Below are positions 24,833 through 31,621 of a stretch of DNA of 45,572 bases, one piece after another. A program made the position numbers and the translations under genes. Within the stretch, counting starts at the first letter, position 1. Each line of letters starts with the position of its first letter. Source of the stretch: a virus. The stretch spans positions 1 to 45,572 of IMG/VR virus record IMGVR_UViG_3300023094_000015. One strand, given 5' to 3'. Under the pieces are notes generated by a model. It searched no databases and was not told the origin of the DNA. It worked only from the letters and a program-made list of their open reading frames with translations.

Positions 24833-27660
24833 AATTTGCGGAAATAATAGCGGTCGAGGTACTGCACTTTGCTTAACCCATTGGCGACCGATTCGCTTAT
24901 AAATTCTTTGTCGATGTTTACCGTTGTGTTGGATGGTTTATGCTTCATAGCCGCCGCCATCTTGTTATAATCAAAACCTTCTGTTACCGGCTTTGCGGCA
25001 ATAGCTTCTTTATTCACAAACGGCAGCATCTGTTTTGTTTCACCCGCTGTAAATACTTTATCGCGGCTCCCGAGATAAGTAAGTGTTGGTTTATCCGCTA
25101 CCCACATGGAGCCATCCGCACGATGTACCAACTCTGCGCCCGCGTCGCCCACGATACCAGCACCTGAATAAGAGCCTTTTTTACCCGTTGCGAATTTCGG
25201 TACTGGTTTAGCGGCAATCAACCCGGCCTGCAGCCCGGCAAGACCTGCGAGAATAGCTCCATATAACGGCCCGCCCACCGGGAACGGTGCAGTAAGTCCC
25301 GCGATATATGCCTGTGGGATAGCCAGCACAGCATTGAATACCGCCAGGTTCTTTGACTGTTGCGCGGCCTTTTGTTTCGCGGCACGTTCTTCGCCGTCAA
25401 TCCTTCTGCGCGATTCTCTTGCTTCTTTCTCGGTGATCGCTCCGGCTTCAAGTAGTTCTTCCAATTCTCTACGCTGCCTGGTAATAGCCGCGTCCGATGC
25501 TTCCTCTTCCTGTTGTTGAATAGTGGCTGCAATATCGGCGACCTGTTGCAACGCCCCGACGGTGGCCTGGATGTAGGATATGTCAGCGGCTTTTCTCTTT
25601 TCCGTCTCATCAAGCGTGATCTTTGTAATATCCTGTTCTGTTTTTTCGGCCTTCGCCCTTTTTTGATCTAGTAACTGCTCGTAAATTAAAGCTAAAGCCT
25701 GTTGATCCGACCCCTGTATTGCAGCCGCATCACGATTGGCTTTAATTTGTCTATCTAACTCCGCTTGCTCTCTATCTCCTAATTGCTGAATAGCATTTAT
25801 TCTTACATCTGCTTTTAGTTTTTCATTTGCAGAAACTGCCTCCAATGCACGCCGGGCCGTCCCCCCTTGTGCGGACGCTAATGCTATCTCATAGTCCGCC
25901 GCCTGTTGAATCGCAGCCACTTTTACAGCTACAATATCCGCTTGCAGTTTCGCATTAATCTCACGGATTTTAGCTGCGTTTCCATCCGCCGAAAGTATTT
26001 CCTGGGCCGCTGATAAACGAAGAGACTCTACTTGCAATTCTACCCTTTCCTCGCTTACTAAATTCAAATTCGACAACTGCGCCTGTAATCTCGACTGCTC
26101 TTCTGTTATGCTCTCTTGAGTAAGTTCGGCGTTAGACTTTTTCTCCAGTTCTTTTCGTTCTTTAAAAAACCTTTGTATAAGCAACCTTCTTTGATTCAGC
26201 GTTAAATCTTCCGCTTCGAGGTCGATCTGGAGTTTCTTGCGTAGTAAGTCTTTTTGTAACTCCAACTCTTCCGCGCTACCCTTTGCCACTTGCAATAACT
26301 GCAATTCAATGGCCGCCTGGTTATCGGCAAATGCTAAGGCACGTTGCTTCGCGGCTTCAGCGCGGGCCTTCTCGGCGGCTTCTTTGGCTTTGGCCGTTGC
26401 TTCATCATTTGCTCTCTTTGCTTCATCTGCAAGAGCCTTTTGTAAATTCAAACTGGCAACGACGGTTTGCGTATCAATTTCTTTTATAGCCGCGTTATTT
26501 TCTTCGATGGCATTATTTAGTTTTCCATAAGCCTCGGAGGTTGCGCTAAGACCATCTCTTTGCGCTCCGAGTAATGCGTTTGATTCAATAAGATTTTTTC
26601 TTTGCTCTTGTAATGACTTACCCCGTATAGCAATTAACCTACTCTCTGCCGCCCCCGCAGCCTCTGCCCTGGCAAGACTAATAGAAAGCTGTTGCTCTAT
26701 CAAGGTATTCATAGACTCAAGCGACCGGTTTTGCCTGTCGATAGCGTCCGTGGCATCGTCAATATCTTTGGTGGAACTCTTAAACGCATTAGCCAGCGCA
26801 ATCACCGCAACTATCACAAGTCCGATGCCCGTAGCTGCCAGCGCAACCTTAAACGCAACAGTCGCGGCAGTAGCCCGACCAGTAACGAAGGTGTATATTT
26901 TCTGCGCGGCAATTTGAAGCCCGGTAGCTGCAGCATCGGCAACCCTCGTCAACGCTCCCTGCTTCGTTGTAGCATTTAGCACTTGTTGAATACCGGTAGC
27001 AAGTGCCATCGCAGCATTAACCCGTAGTAATGTTTTTTGTAAATCTTCGGACTCATCGCCGAATAGCGCAACCGCGCCTTGTACGGCAGAGAAGCCCCCC
27101 GCAAGCGCGGAAATAGAACCGACCAAATTATCTACTCCCCTGGTATCGCTTCCGGCGTTGGCGATATCATTCGCCACATCCTTAATCGTGTCGTCCAATT
27201 CTCCGGCACGTTGTTTCAGTCGCTTATACTCTTCCCCCAACACACCGCCAGCAAGTGCGGCCTGTTGCATCTGGTCTTTAACCTGTTTTAATTCGCCGCG
27301 AAGCGACGCCTGTTTTGTAACGGCATCTTTCGGATCCAGCTTAGTGTAAAAGTCTTTTGCCTGCACTCCCGCACCCGCCAACTCTTTGCCCACTTGCAAT
27401 AAAAAACGATTCAGTCCCGACTTCGGAAACTGCTGCATGAGTTGGTTTAGCTTCGTGAAAGATTGCGTACTCGCGCCCGATGCGGTAGCGGCAGACTTGA
27501 ACGCCGCACCCTGCCTACCTATTTCGGCATTGGTTCTCTTAAATGTGGCGGCCAGTTCGGCATCCACCTTCCCGGTACGTTCTAACACGTCGATTCCAGC
27601 CTCTAAGCTGGAATAGTCTGCCTGAAAATCTATGATTACGGTTTGCGTTGTGGTCGCCAT
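24829..27660 (-). CDS. Tape measure protein
   Basis: 943 residues. Long Ala/Glu/Lys-rich helical sections (about 415-450 and 540-770) are interrupted by hydrophobic segments (about 270-290, VALAATGIGLVIVAVIALAN, and about 785-825). This is the classic composition of a tape measure, which sets tail length and later forms the DNA channel. It is directly downstream of the frameshifted tail chaperone genes and upstream of the tail-tip genes. At ~1.5 Angstrom per residue, a tail of roughly 140 nm would be expected. No peptidase domain was recognised. Confidence 0.9.
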   Translation of the reverse strand: MATTTQTVIIDFQADYSSLEAGIDVLERTGKVDAELAATFKRTNAEIGRQGAAFKSAATASGASTQSFTKLNQLMQQFPKSGLNRFLLQVGKELAGAGVQAKDFYTKLDPKDAVTKQASLRGELKQVKDQMQQAALAGGVLGEEYKRLKQRAGELDDTIKDVANDIANAGSDTRGVDNLVGSISALAGGFSAVQGAVALFGDESEDLQKTLLRVNAAMALATGIQQVLNATTKQGALTRVADAAATGLQIAAQKIYTFVTGRATAATVAFKVALAATGIGLVIVAVIALANAFKSSTKDIDDATDAIDRQNRSLESMNTLIEQQLSISLARAEAAGAAESRLIAIRGKSLQEQRKNLIESNALLGAQRDGLSATSEAYGKLNNAIEENNAAIKEIDTQTVVASLNLQKALADEAKRANDEATAKAKEAAEKARAEAAKQRALAFADNQAAIELQLLQVAKGSAEELELQKDLLRKKLQIDLEAEDLTLNQRRLLIQRFFKERKELEKKSNAELTQESITEEQSRLQAQLSNLNLVSEERVELQVESLRLSAAQEILSADGNAAKIREINAKLQADIVAVKVAAIQQAADYEIALASAQGGTARRALEAVSANEKLKADVRINAIQQLGDREQAELDRQIKANRDAAAIQGSDQQALALIYEQLLDQKRAKAEKTEQDITKITLDETEKRKAADISYIQATVGALQQVADIAATIQQQEEEASDAAITRQRRELEELLEAGAITEKEARESRRRIDGEERAAKQKAAQQSKNLAVFNAVLAIPQAYIAGLTAPFPVGGPLYGAILAGLAGLQAGLIAAKPVPKFATGKKGSYSGAGIVGDAGAELVHRADGSMWVADKPTLTYLGSRDKVFTAGETKQMLPFVNKEAIAAKPVTEGFDYNKMAAAMKHKPSNTTVNIDKEFISESVANGLSKVQYLDRYYFRKL

Positions 27661-27786
27661 TTAAAAAGGTAAGTATTTTAAATATTGGCCGCAGCCCGTT
27701 TGTAAAGTAAGACAAATATTCCCGGGTTTCCGCCACCCCTTTTGTTTGCAACCATCAGGAGCCAATGCCGATGCTTTAACCTTTGT

Positions 27787-28077
27787 CTATTTCTTCTGCT
27801 TTTTCTGTTTCTCATACTGTGCAAGCCTGTTGTCCAGGATTTGCCAGTAGTCCCATAAAGGTAAGCGAAAATAACTATCAATTTTCACCGGGTCATTATC
27901 CGCCATCCAATAAAGTTGCCCTACCCGGTCGTCGATGTTTCTTCCGACAATATACCGGTAAGATGCTTGTGGTGTATTTCGGCGACCATCTCCGCCACCG
28001 CTGAATACGTGCTTAAATTTCCCTCTTGCGCGGTCAAGAAAGGCACTAATTCCGTCAACCGCCTTTGCAAAAAAAAA
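27787..28077 (-). CDS. Tail assembly chaperone, C-terminal part made by -1 frameshift
   Basis: An open frame 96 codons long without a sensible start, overlapping the end of the 27921-28547 gene in the -1 frame. It begins at the T9 slippery run and reads FFFAKAVDGISAFLDRARG ... YWMADNDPVKIDSYFRLPLW. Fused to residues 1-159 of the upstream protein it gives a product of about 253 residues. This is the G/GT arrangement of siphophage tail chaperones placed just before the tape measure gene. The frame could instead start at an internal ATG (28104), but that would have its own weak start inside the other gene. Confidence 0.7.
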   Translation of the reverse strand, partial: FFFAKAVDGISAFLDRARGKFKHVFSGGGDGRRNTPQASYRYIVGRNIDDRVGQLYWMADNDPVKIDSYFRLPLWDYWQILDNRLAQYEKQKKQKK

Positions 28078-28547
28078 TCCAGCATCTTCGGGTCTTTCTT
28101 CCACCGCTTTATTTTCGCCTCGTTATACACGTAGTCGTAAGAGTATTCACTCTCGCTTTTATCGAAGTAGATAACGGATGCTAATTTATAAATGAAATCC
28201 GGGAGCACCATTAGATCCAGGCGTTCCCGTAAGTTAGCGTTGATCTGTGAAATATAGCCGATGTGAATTTTCTTCGGGTCTGACAGTATCTTTTCCATCG
28301 CCTTGCAGTGAAGCTCCAGGTATTCACGCGTCACCCGCATATCCATTTCATTGTAAATACCCAGGGCGGCGAAACCCCTGCCCGATGGCACATCCTCCTG
28401 GTTAGCGAACTCGTAGTAATCTACGCCGTCATGCGTGAAAGCCGGATTAATTCGGTACTTCTGGTCCAGTAAATAACTGCGGAAGCGCGTTCCGAAGATA
28501 CGTTTCCAGATGTTCGATAGGCGTGTACCCTTTGACCGTTGAGCCAT
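27921..28547 (-). CDS. Tail assembly chaperone (G-like, zero-frame product)
   Basis: 208 residues, helical and charged, placed before the tape measure as in lambda gpG. The N-terminus (AQRSKGTRLSNIWKRIFGTR) is basic. Residues 157-160 lie on the slippery run, so a fraction of ribosomes would make the longer fusion. The zero-frame C-terminus (LQRRLTELVPFLTAQEGNLS onward) is 49 residues. The protein holds the tape measure until the tail tube is built and is not kept in the virion. Its first 101 bases overlap the small gene at 28447 in another frame, so a later start is possible. Confidence 0.7.
   Translation of the reverse strand: MAQRSKGTRLSNIWKRIFGTRFRSYLLDQKYRINPAFTHDGVDYYEFANQEDVPSGRGFAALGIYNEMDMRVTREYLELHCKAMEKILSDPKKIHIGYISQINANLRERLDLMVLPDFIYKLASVIYFDKSESEYSYDYVYNEAKIKRWKKDPKMLDFFLQRRLTELVPFLTAQEGNLSTYSAVAEMVAEIHHKHLTGILSEETSTTG
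28069..28077 (-). promoter_or_regulatory. Putative -1 frameshift slippery site
   Basis: Nine consecutive T on the minus strand, read GAT TTT TTT TTG in the zero frame. The heptamer T TTT TTT permits a -1 slip and moves the ribosome from the 208-residue frame into the downstream frame that ends at 27787. It lies at residue 157-160 of the upstream protein. Confidence 0.7.
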
Positions 28548-28680
28548 GTTTTTTAACTTTGAACTTTGTGGTGGTTATGTAGATCAGCCATTCGGCTAAT
28601 TTGTATTTTTTATTGTGCGACCCGTTGCAGTTGCACGTACCTACTGCCGTGAATCCGAGGGCAAGAAGGTTAATCATCAC
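28447..28680 (-). CDS. Small Cys-motif protein
   Basis: 77 residues. An N-terminal hydrophobic stretch is followed by CNCNGSHNKKYKLAEWLIYI, then a beta-like tail TTKFKVKKHGSTVKGYTPIEHLETYL. CxCxG with a following basic helix suggests a metal or nucleic-acid site. It overlaps the chaperone gene by 101 bases and the next upstream gene by 11. The sequence looks protein-like, but the large overlap makes one of the two start sites doubtful. Confidence 0.5.
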   Translation of the reverse strand: MMINLLALGFTAVGTCNCNGSHNKKYKLAEWLIYITTTKFKVKKHGSTVKGYTPIEHLETYLRNALPQLFTGPEVPN

Positions 28681-28948
28681 GAAACAATTTACTTAACACT
28701 GCGTTTAACCCCATTGCCGCCACTACGACCACGAACCATTCTTTTAGGCTGCCGTGCCATACTACCCAATAAAGCGCAGTACCCCACCAGAAACAAGCAC
28801 AAATATAACATTGATATAAAGGTTTAGCGAGCCATTCGGGCAGGCGTTCATCGAGCCAGTCGCCTTGCTTCTCGAAGATCATACCCTCCCACCAAATGCA
28901 GCAATAGCCGAAAACGAACAGGGATGTTATGATAATTTTTTCAATCAT
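28670..28948 (-). CDS. Membrane protein, uncharacterised
   Basis: 92 residues with an N-terminal membrane helix (IIITSLFVFGYCCIWWEGM), a middle Cys/Trp-rich helix (CYICACFWWGTALYWVVW) and a final one (WFVVVVAAMGLNAVLSKLF). The CxxCxC-like run inside the membrane part is unusual. It sits between tail structural genes, so it may have a role in host-membrane interaction during late infection. Confidence 0.6.
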   Translation of the reverse strand: MIEKIIITSLFVFGYCCIWWEGMIFEKQGDWLDERLPEWLAKPLYQCYICACFWWGTALYWVVWHGSLKEWFVVVVAAMGLNAVLSKLFRDD

Positions 28949-29157
28949 TGCAATATTTTTATCAGTCCCGTCGCAATACCGCCGTGATCTATCACCACAC
29001 TACCGCCGACTATCTTCACTACTGTTGCCACAGAAACCGACCACTCCCCGTCAAGCAGGTAAGATATAGTGACGGTAGGAACAGCCCCAGTAAAAGGAAC
29101 GGTGGTCACCGCCTCGTTTACAAAAGTCCGATATATTACTTCACAACAAGCCATCAC
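28945..29157 (-). CDS. Small structural protein, repeated domain
   Basis: 70 residues that consist of little more than the domain seen at the C-termini of 29157-29747 and 21916-22653: TVTISYLLDGEW then SVVIDHGGIATGLIKIL. It begins MMACCEV, with a CC pair like the neighbouring protein's MTCC. Probably a small virion component. It overlaps its neighbours by one and four bases. Confidence 0.55.
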   Translation of the reverse strand: MMACCEVIYRTFVNEAVTTVPFTGAVPTVTISYLLDGEWSVSVATVVKIVGGSVVIDHGGIATGLIKILQ

Positions 29158-29747
29158 TATGAAATTATTACATATCCGGTTTCTACACCACCATTATCAA
29201 TATTGATTTCAGTAAGCACGCCATTGACGCGCACCTGCTCTATCGCAACGGCAACTAACTGAAACACGCCTTCTGATATTTCGTGGTACACGCTTATCTG
29301 CGGCGAGTTACCGAAGCTACCGGAATATAACGACCAGTCGATAGTAAGCTCTGCATCGTCGGTAAAAGGAATTAAGGAAGATTGCTGCGCGTTTATATTG
29401 CAATCGAAATCACAACCGAGATTATTTTTAACGAACGTCCCGCCGGTAATCTCAAATTCTATACAGTCGTACAATCCTGCTACTTTAAATTTCTCCGGAC
29501 CGCATGCGGCGTATAGCTGGAATACTTGGAGCTTAAACACCCCGCTGTATTGAGTGAGTAAACCAGCCGGTAAATCTTCAACCGGGATGGTAAAGAACCC
29601 TTGCGTATCCGTTTGCACTTCGCCCTCGTATTTGTTACCGAACTTATCGGTAATCACCCACCGGTAGAACGTTTCCGGGTCAAGCATCGCATTAACCTGG
29701 ATTTCGGTCTCGCATTTAGCGATGGTGTCGGTGAAGCAGCATGTCAT
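29157..29747 (-). CDS. Cys-rich structural protein, repeated domain
   Basis: 196 residues. The N-terminal part carries YRWVITDKFGNKYEGEVQTD and looks beta-rich. The C-terminal ~70 residues contain ISVYHEISEGVFQLVAVAIE and end EINIDNGGVETGYVIIS, the same pattern as the 28945 and 21916 proteins. Cys pairs near the start (TCC) and in CDFDCN. It follows the terminase by a four-base overlap. Possible tail or head decoration. Confidence 0.6.
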   Translation of the reverse strand: MTCCFTDTIAKCETEIQVNAMLDPETFYRWVITDKFGNKYEGEVQTDTQGFFTIPVEDLPAGLLTQYSGVFKLQVFQLYAACGPEKFKVAGLYDCIEFEITGGTFVKNNLGCDFDCNINAQQSSLIPFTDDAELTIDWSLYSGSFGNSPQISVYHEISEGVFQLVAVAIEQVRVNGVLTEINIDNGGVETGYVIIS

Positions 29748-30994
29748 AACTTCAAGTTGTGTTTATGAAACGTGTTAAGGTAATACCTGAAACAATCAAG
29801 CGCATCGAGTTGCTTCGTGGGATCCTTCCGGTCTGTCTTGTCGAGCGAGCCATCCGGCAACACTTGCGCATGTTCTAAGTCAAATATAAGCCCTTTACAG
29901 TTTATTTCATCCAAAGTTACTTTTTTTGAGTGAAGTATAGAATTTACCAGTACCCGGTTTTCTTCGAGCGATGGGTTTACTGTATGCACTTTGATTTGGT
30001 TGATGGATAGGTTTAACTGCGCCTTAATCACCGTATAGTAGTTGGTGTTATCCTTAACGAGTGCGCTTGAAGCCTTGCCCGTTGCGTCCCCGGTTACGGT
30101 GAACAAGCAGCCCCCGTATTTCGCTTTGATGTAATCGCATAGGTTGTAGATGTTAGAGCTTTCCAGTTTTATCTGCTCAATACCGCGTATCTCGCCGCCG
30201 TAGTCCTGAAATACCCCGCAGGTGATTGGGTTTCGGTTGAAGTCAAAGGATAACTTCACATCGAAGGCCCGGTTTAATTCAGTCCTACCTACATGCTTCT
30301 CACGGCTATAGCAATACGCCCATGAGTCGAGGGATTCGGTAACGAAGGAGGCAAGGTACTCTTGCGCGAAGGTGAGCGGGTCAAGCTGCAGCCGCGCCTC
30401 TTCCACTTCTGCCGGATCAATATATGGGTTCGATACCGTCGGCATCTGCGAGAAAGTCCAGTCCTGGTACTTATCGACATTGAGCGAAAGATCGTAGAAG
30501 TAATTGTTTTTTCCTTTCGGCGTGGATAAAAACCACGCATCGCCTTTCATATCCGTTAATAACGGGCGAATAACTTCGGTCCAGGCGTATTTGAGATTCG
30601 GAACGGTTGCGGCTTCATCCACAATAACCCGCTTGTATTTTCTTCCCCGTATAGTATCGGGTGTATCGAGCGACCACATTTCAATAATGCCGCCGCCGAT
30701 AAGTTGTATGCGTTTTTCCTGCTCTGCTTTATGTTCGGTGATTGCGCTCGTGATATTTACCACCGACCGCCATACTTCCATAAGCATTTTGTAAGTAGGA
30801 GCGAAATAAGCAACCGGAAAGCCGTTCAATGCGCCGTTCCCTTCATCGTCGGGAGATAGCATCAACTCTTCGGAGAGTTTGGTCTTACCCCAACGCCTGC
30901 CGCAGCAAAGAACGTTAAACCGTTTCTGTTGATCCAGTACCTTCTGTTGATTGGAGTGGAGCGTCGCCAGGTGTAGATGAAATTCCTTTATCAC
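29744..30994 (-). CDS. terL: Terminase large subunit
   Basis: 416 residues. The packaging motor: ATPase Walker A GRRWGKTK at 32-39, Walker B VIVDEAA at 123-129, coupling motif FLSTPKG at 155-161. The nuclease domain has SFDFNRNP (D251), TVTGDATG (D303) and DALDCFRY (D397, D400), the expected metal-binding acids. The length and order are complete. Its start overlaps the small-subunit gene by 80 bases, in line with the usual tight coupling. No intein or insertion seen. Confidence 0.96.
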   Translation of the reverse strand: MIKEFHLHLATLHSNQQKVLDQQKRFNVLCCGRRWGKTKLSEELMLSPDDEGNGALNGFPVAYFAPTYKMLMEVWRSVVNITSAITEHKAEQEKRIQLIGGGIIEMWSLDTPDTIRGRKYKRVIVDEAATVPNLKYAWTEVIRPLLTDMKGDAWFLSTPKGKNNYFYDLSLNVDKYQDWTFSQMPTVSNPYIDPAEVEEARLQLDPLTFAQEYLASFVTESLDSWAYCYSREKHVGRTELNRAFDVKLSFDFNRNPITCGVFQDYGGEIRGIEQIKLESSNIYNLCDYIKAKYGGCLFTVTGDATGKASSALVKDNTNYYTVIKAQLNLSINQIKVHTVNPSLEENRVLVNSILHSKKVTLDEINCKGLIFDLEHAQVLPDGSLDKTDRKDPTKQLDALDCFRYYLNTFHKHNLKL

Positions 30995-31346
30995 GGATTA
31001 TTTTTACGTGTGTTTCGGTGATCATTGCCTTCCCGTCCGCACCGGTCAGTTCGGTGCGTTGATTGTCTTTCCAGCCCATGTTCTTTAACGCGAAGATAGA
31101 GCCGGTGCACATTTGGCCTGCCAGGGCTTTTTCGTAACCCATCTCAACCCGGAGGCGCGCTCTTTTAATCATGTAAGAAAATTCGCCCTTCTGTTCGTAG
31201 TCGTAAAGCGATTGACGCGACTCAAATCCTAAAGAATAAGCAAGCCCGGTTATCGTGGGCTGCTCTTTATCCAGGGTCGCGAAGTAGGCTTGTATATCGG
31301 CCTCCAATGCGCCAGGGTCGGTGTATGCTGCGGGTCGTCCTGCCAT
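30915..31346 (-). CDS. terS: Terminase small subunit (putative)
   Basis: 143 residues from the ATG at 31346 (MAGRPAAYTDPGALEADIQAY); another ATG lies two codons upstream. The TITGLAYSLGFESRQSLYDYEQKGEF region is a helix-turn-helix of the type used by small terminases to bind packaging sites, and MGYEKALAGQMCTGSIFALKNMGWKDNQRTE resembles the oligomerisation and linker region of these proteins. Directly upstream of terL. Three CGGAAT repeats at 9-bp spacing lie just before the start and could be its binding site. Confidence 0.85.
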   Translation of the reverse strand: MAGRPAAYTDPGALEADIQAYFATLDKEQPTITGLAYSLGFESRQSLYDYEQKGEFSYMIKRARLRVEMGYEKALAGQMCTGSIFALKNMGWKDNQRTELTGADGKAMITETHVKIIRDKGISSTPGDAPLQSTEGTGSTETV

Positions 31347-31359
31347 GTGCATAAAGCTA

Positions 31360-31386
31360 CGGAATTTTCGGAATAATCGGAATTAT
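31360..31386. repeat. Three CGGAAT repeats at 9-bp spacing
   Basis: CGGAATTTT, CGGAATAAT and CGGAATTAT begin at 31360, 31369 and 31378, so the same six bases recur once every 9 bp. The array lies between the iteron region and the terminase small-subunit start. A packaging-site (pac/cos) or TerS-binding role is possible; this is an inference. Confidence 0.6.
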
Positions 31387-31432
31387 GTTGGCCGTGAAAC
31401 AGTTTCGGGGTGGAACAGGTAATGAAATAAAA

Positions 31433-31621
31433 GGTAACAGGGTAACAACAAGGTAACAGGAAGAAAAGTTATATATTATATTGATAATCATAGTAGGTAA
31501 CAACAGTAACACCATATTATCGTTTTGGAGTATAATATAAATTTCATCGTAATATATTAATATAGGGAAACTCGTGCTACCCGTGTTACCTTGTTGATTA
31601 TCAAAGGTAACACCTGTTACT
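31433..31621. repeat. GGTAACA iteron region, possible origin
   Basis: Direct copies of GGTAACA at 31433, 31441, 31452, 31496 and 31606, an inverted copy (TGTTACC) at 31584, and near-copies at 31418, 31505 and 31615. An inverted pair TTGATAATCA (31481-31490) and TGATTATCAA (31595-31604) brackets an AT-rich core. The stretch 31347-31619 has no gene. It separates terminase from the primase-helicase gene, so a replication origin or an operator is likely. Confidence 0.7.

Noticed and set aside
25218-25613. A 131-codon minus-strand frame inside the tape measure region
   Set aside because: Arg/Pro-rich shadow of the tape measure in another frame, with no start context.
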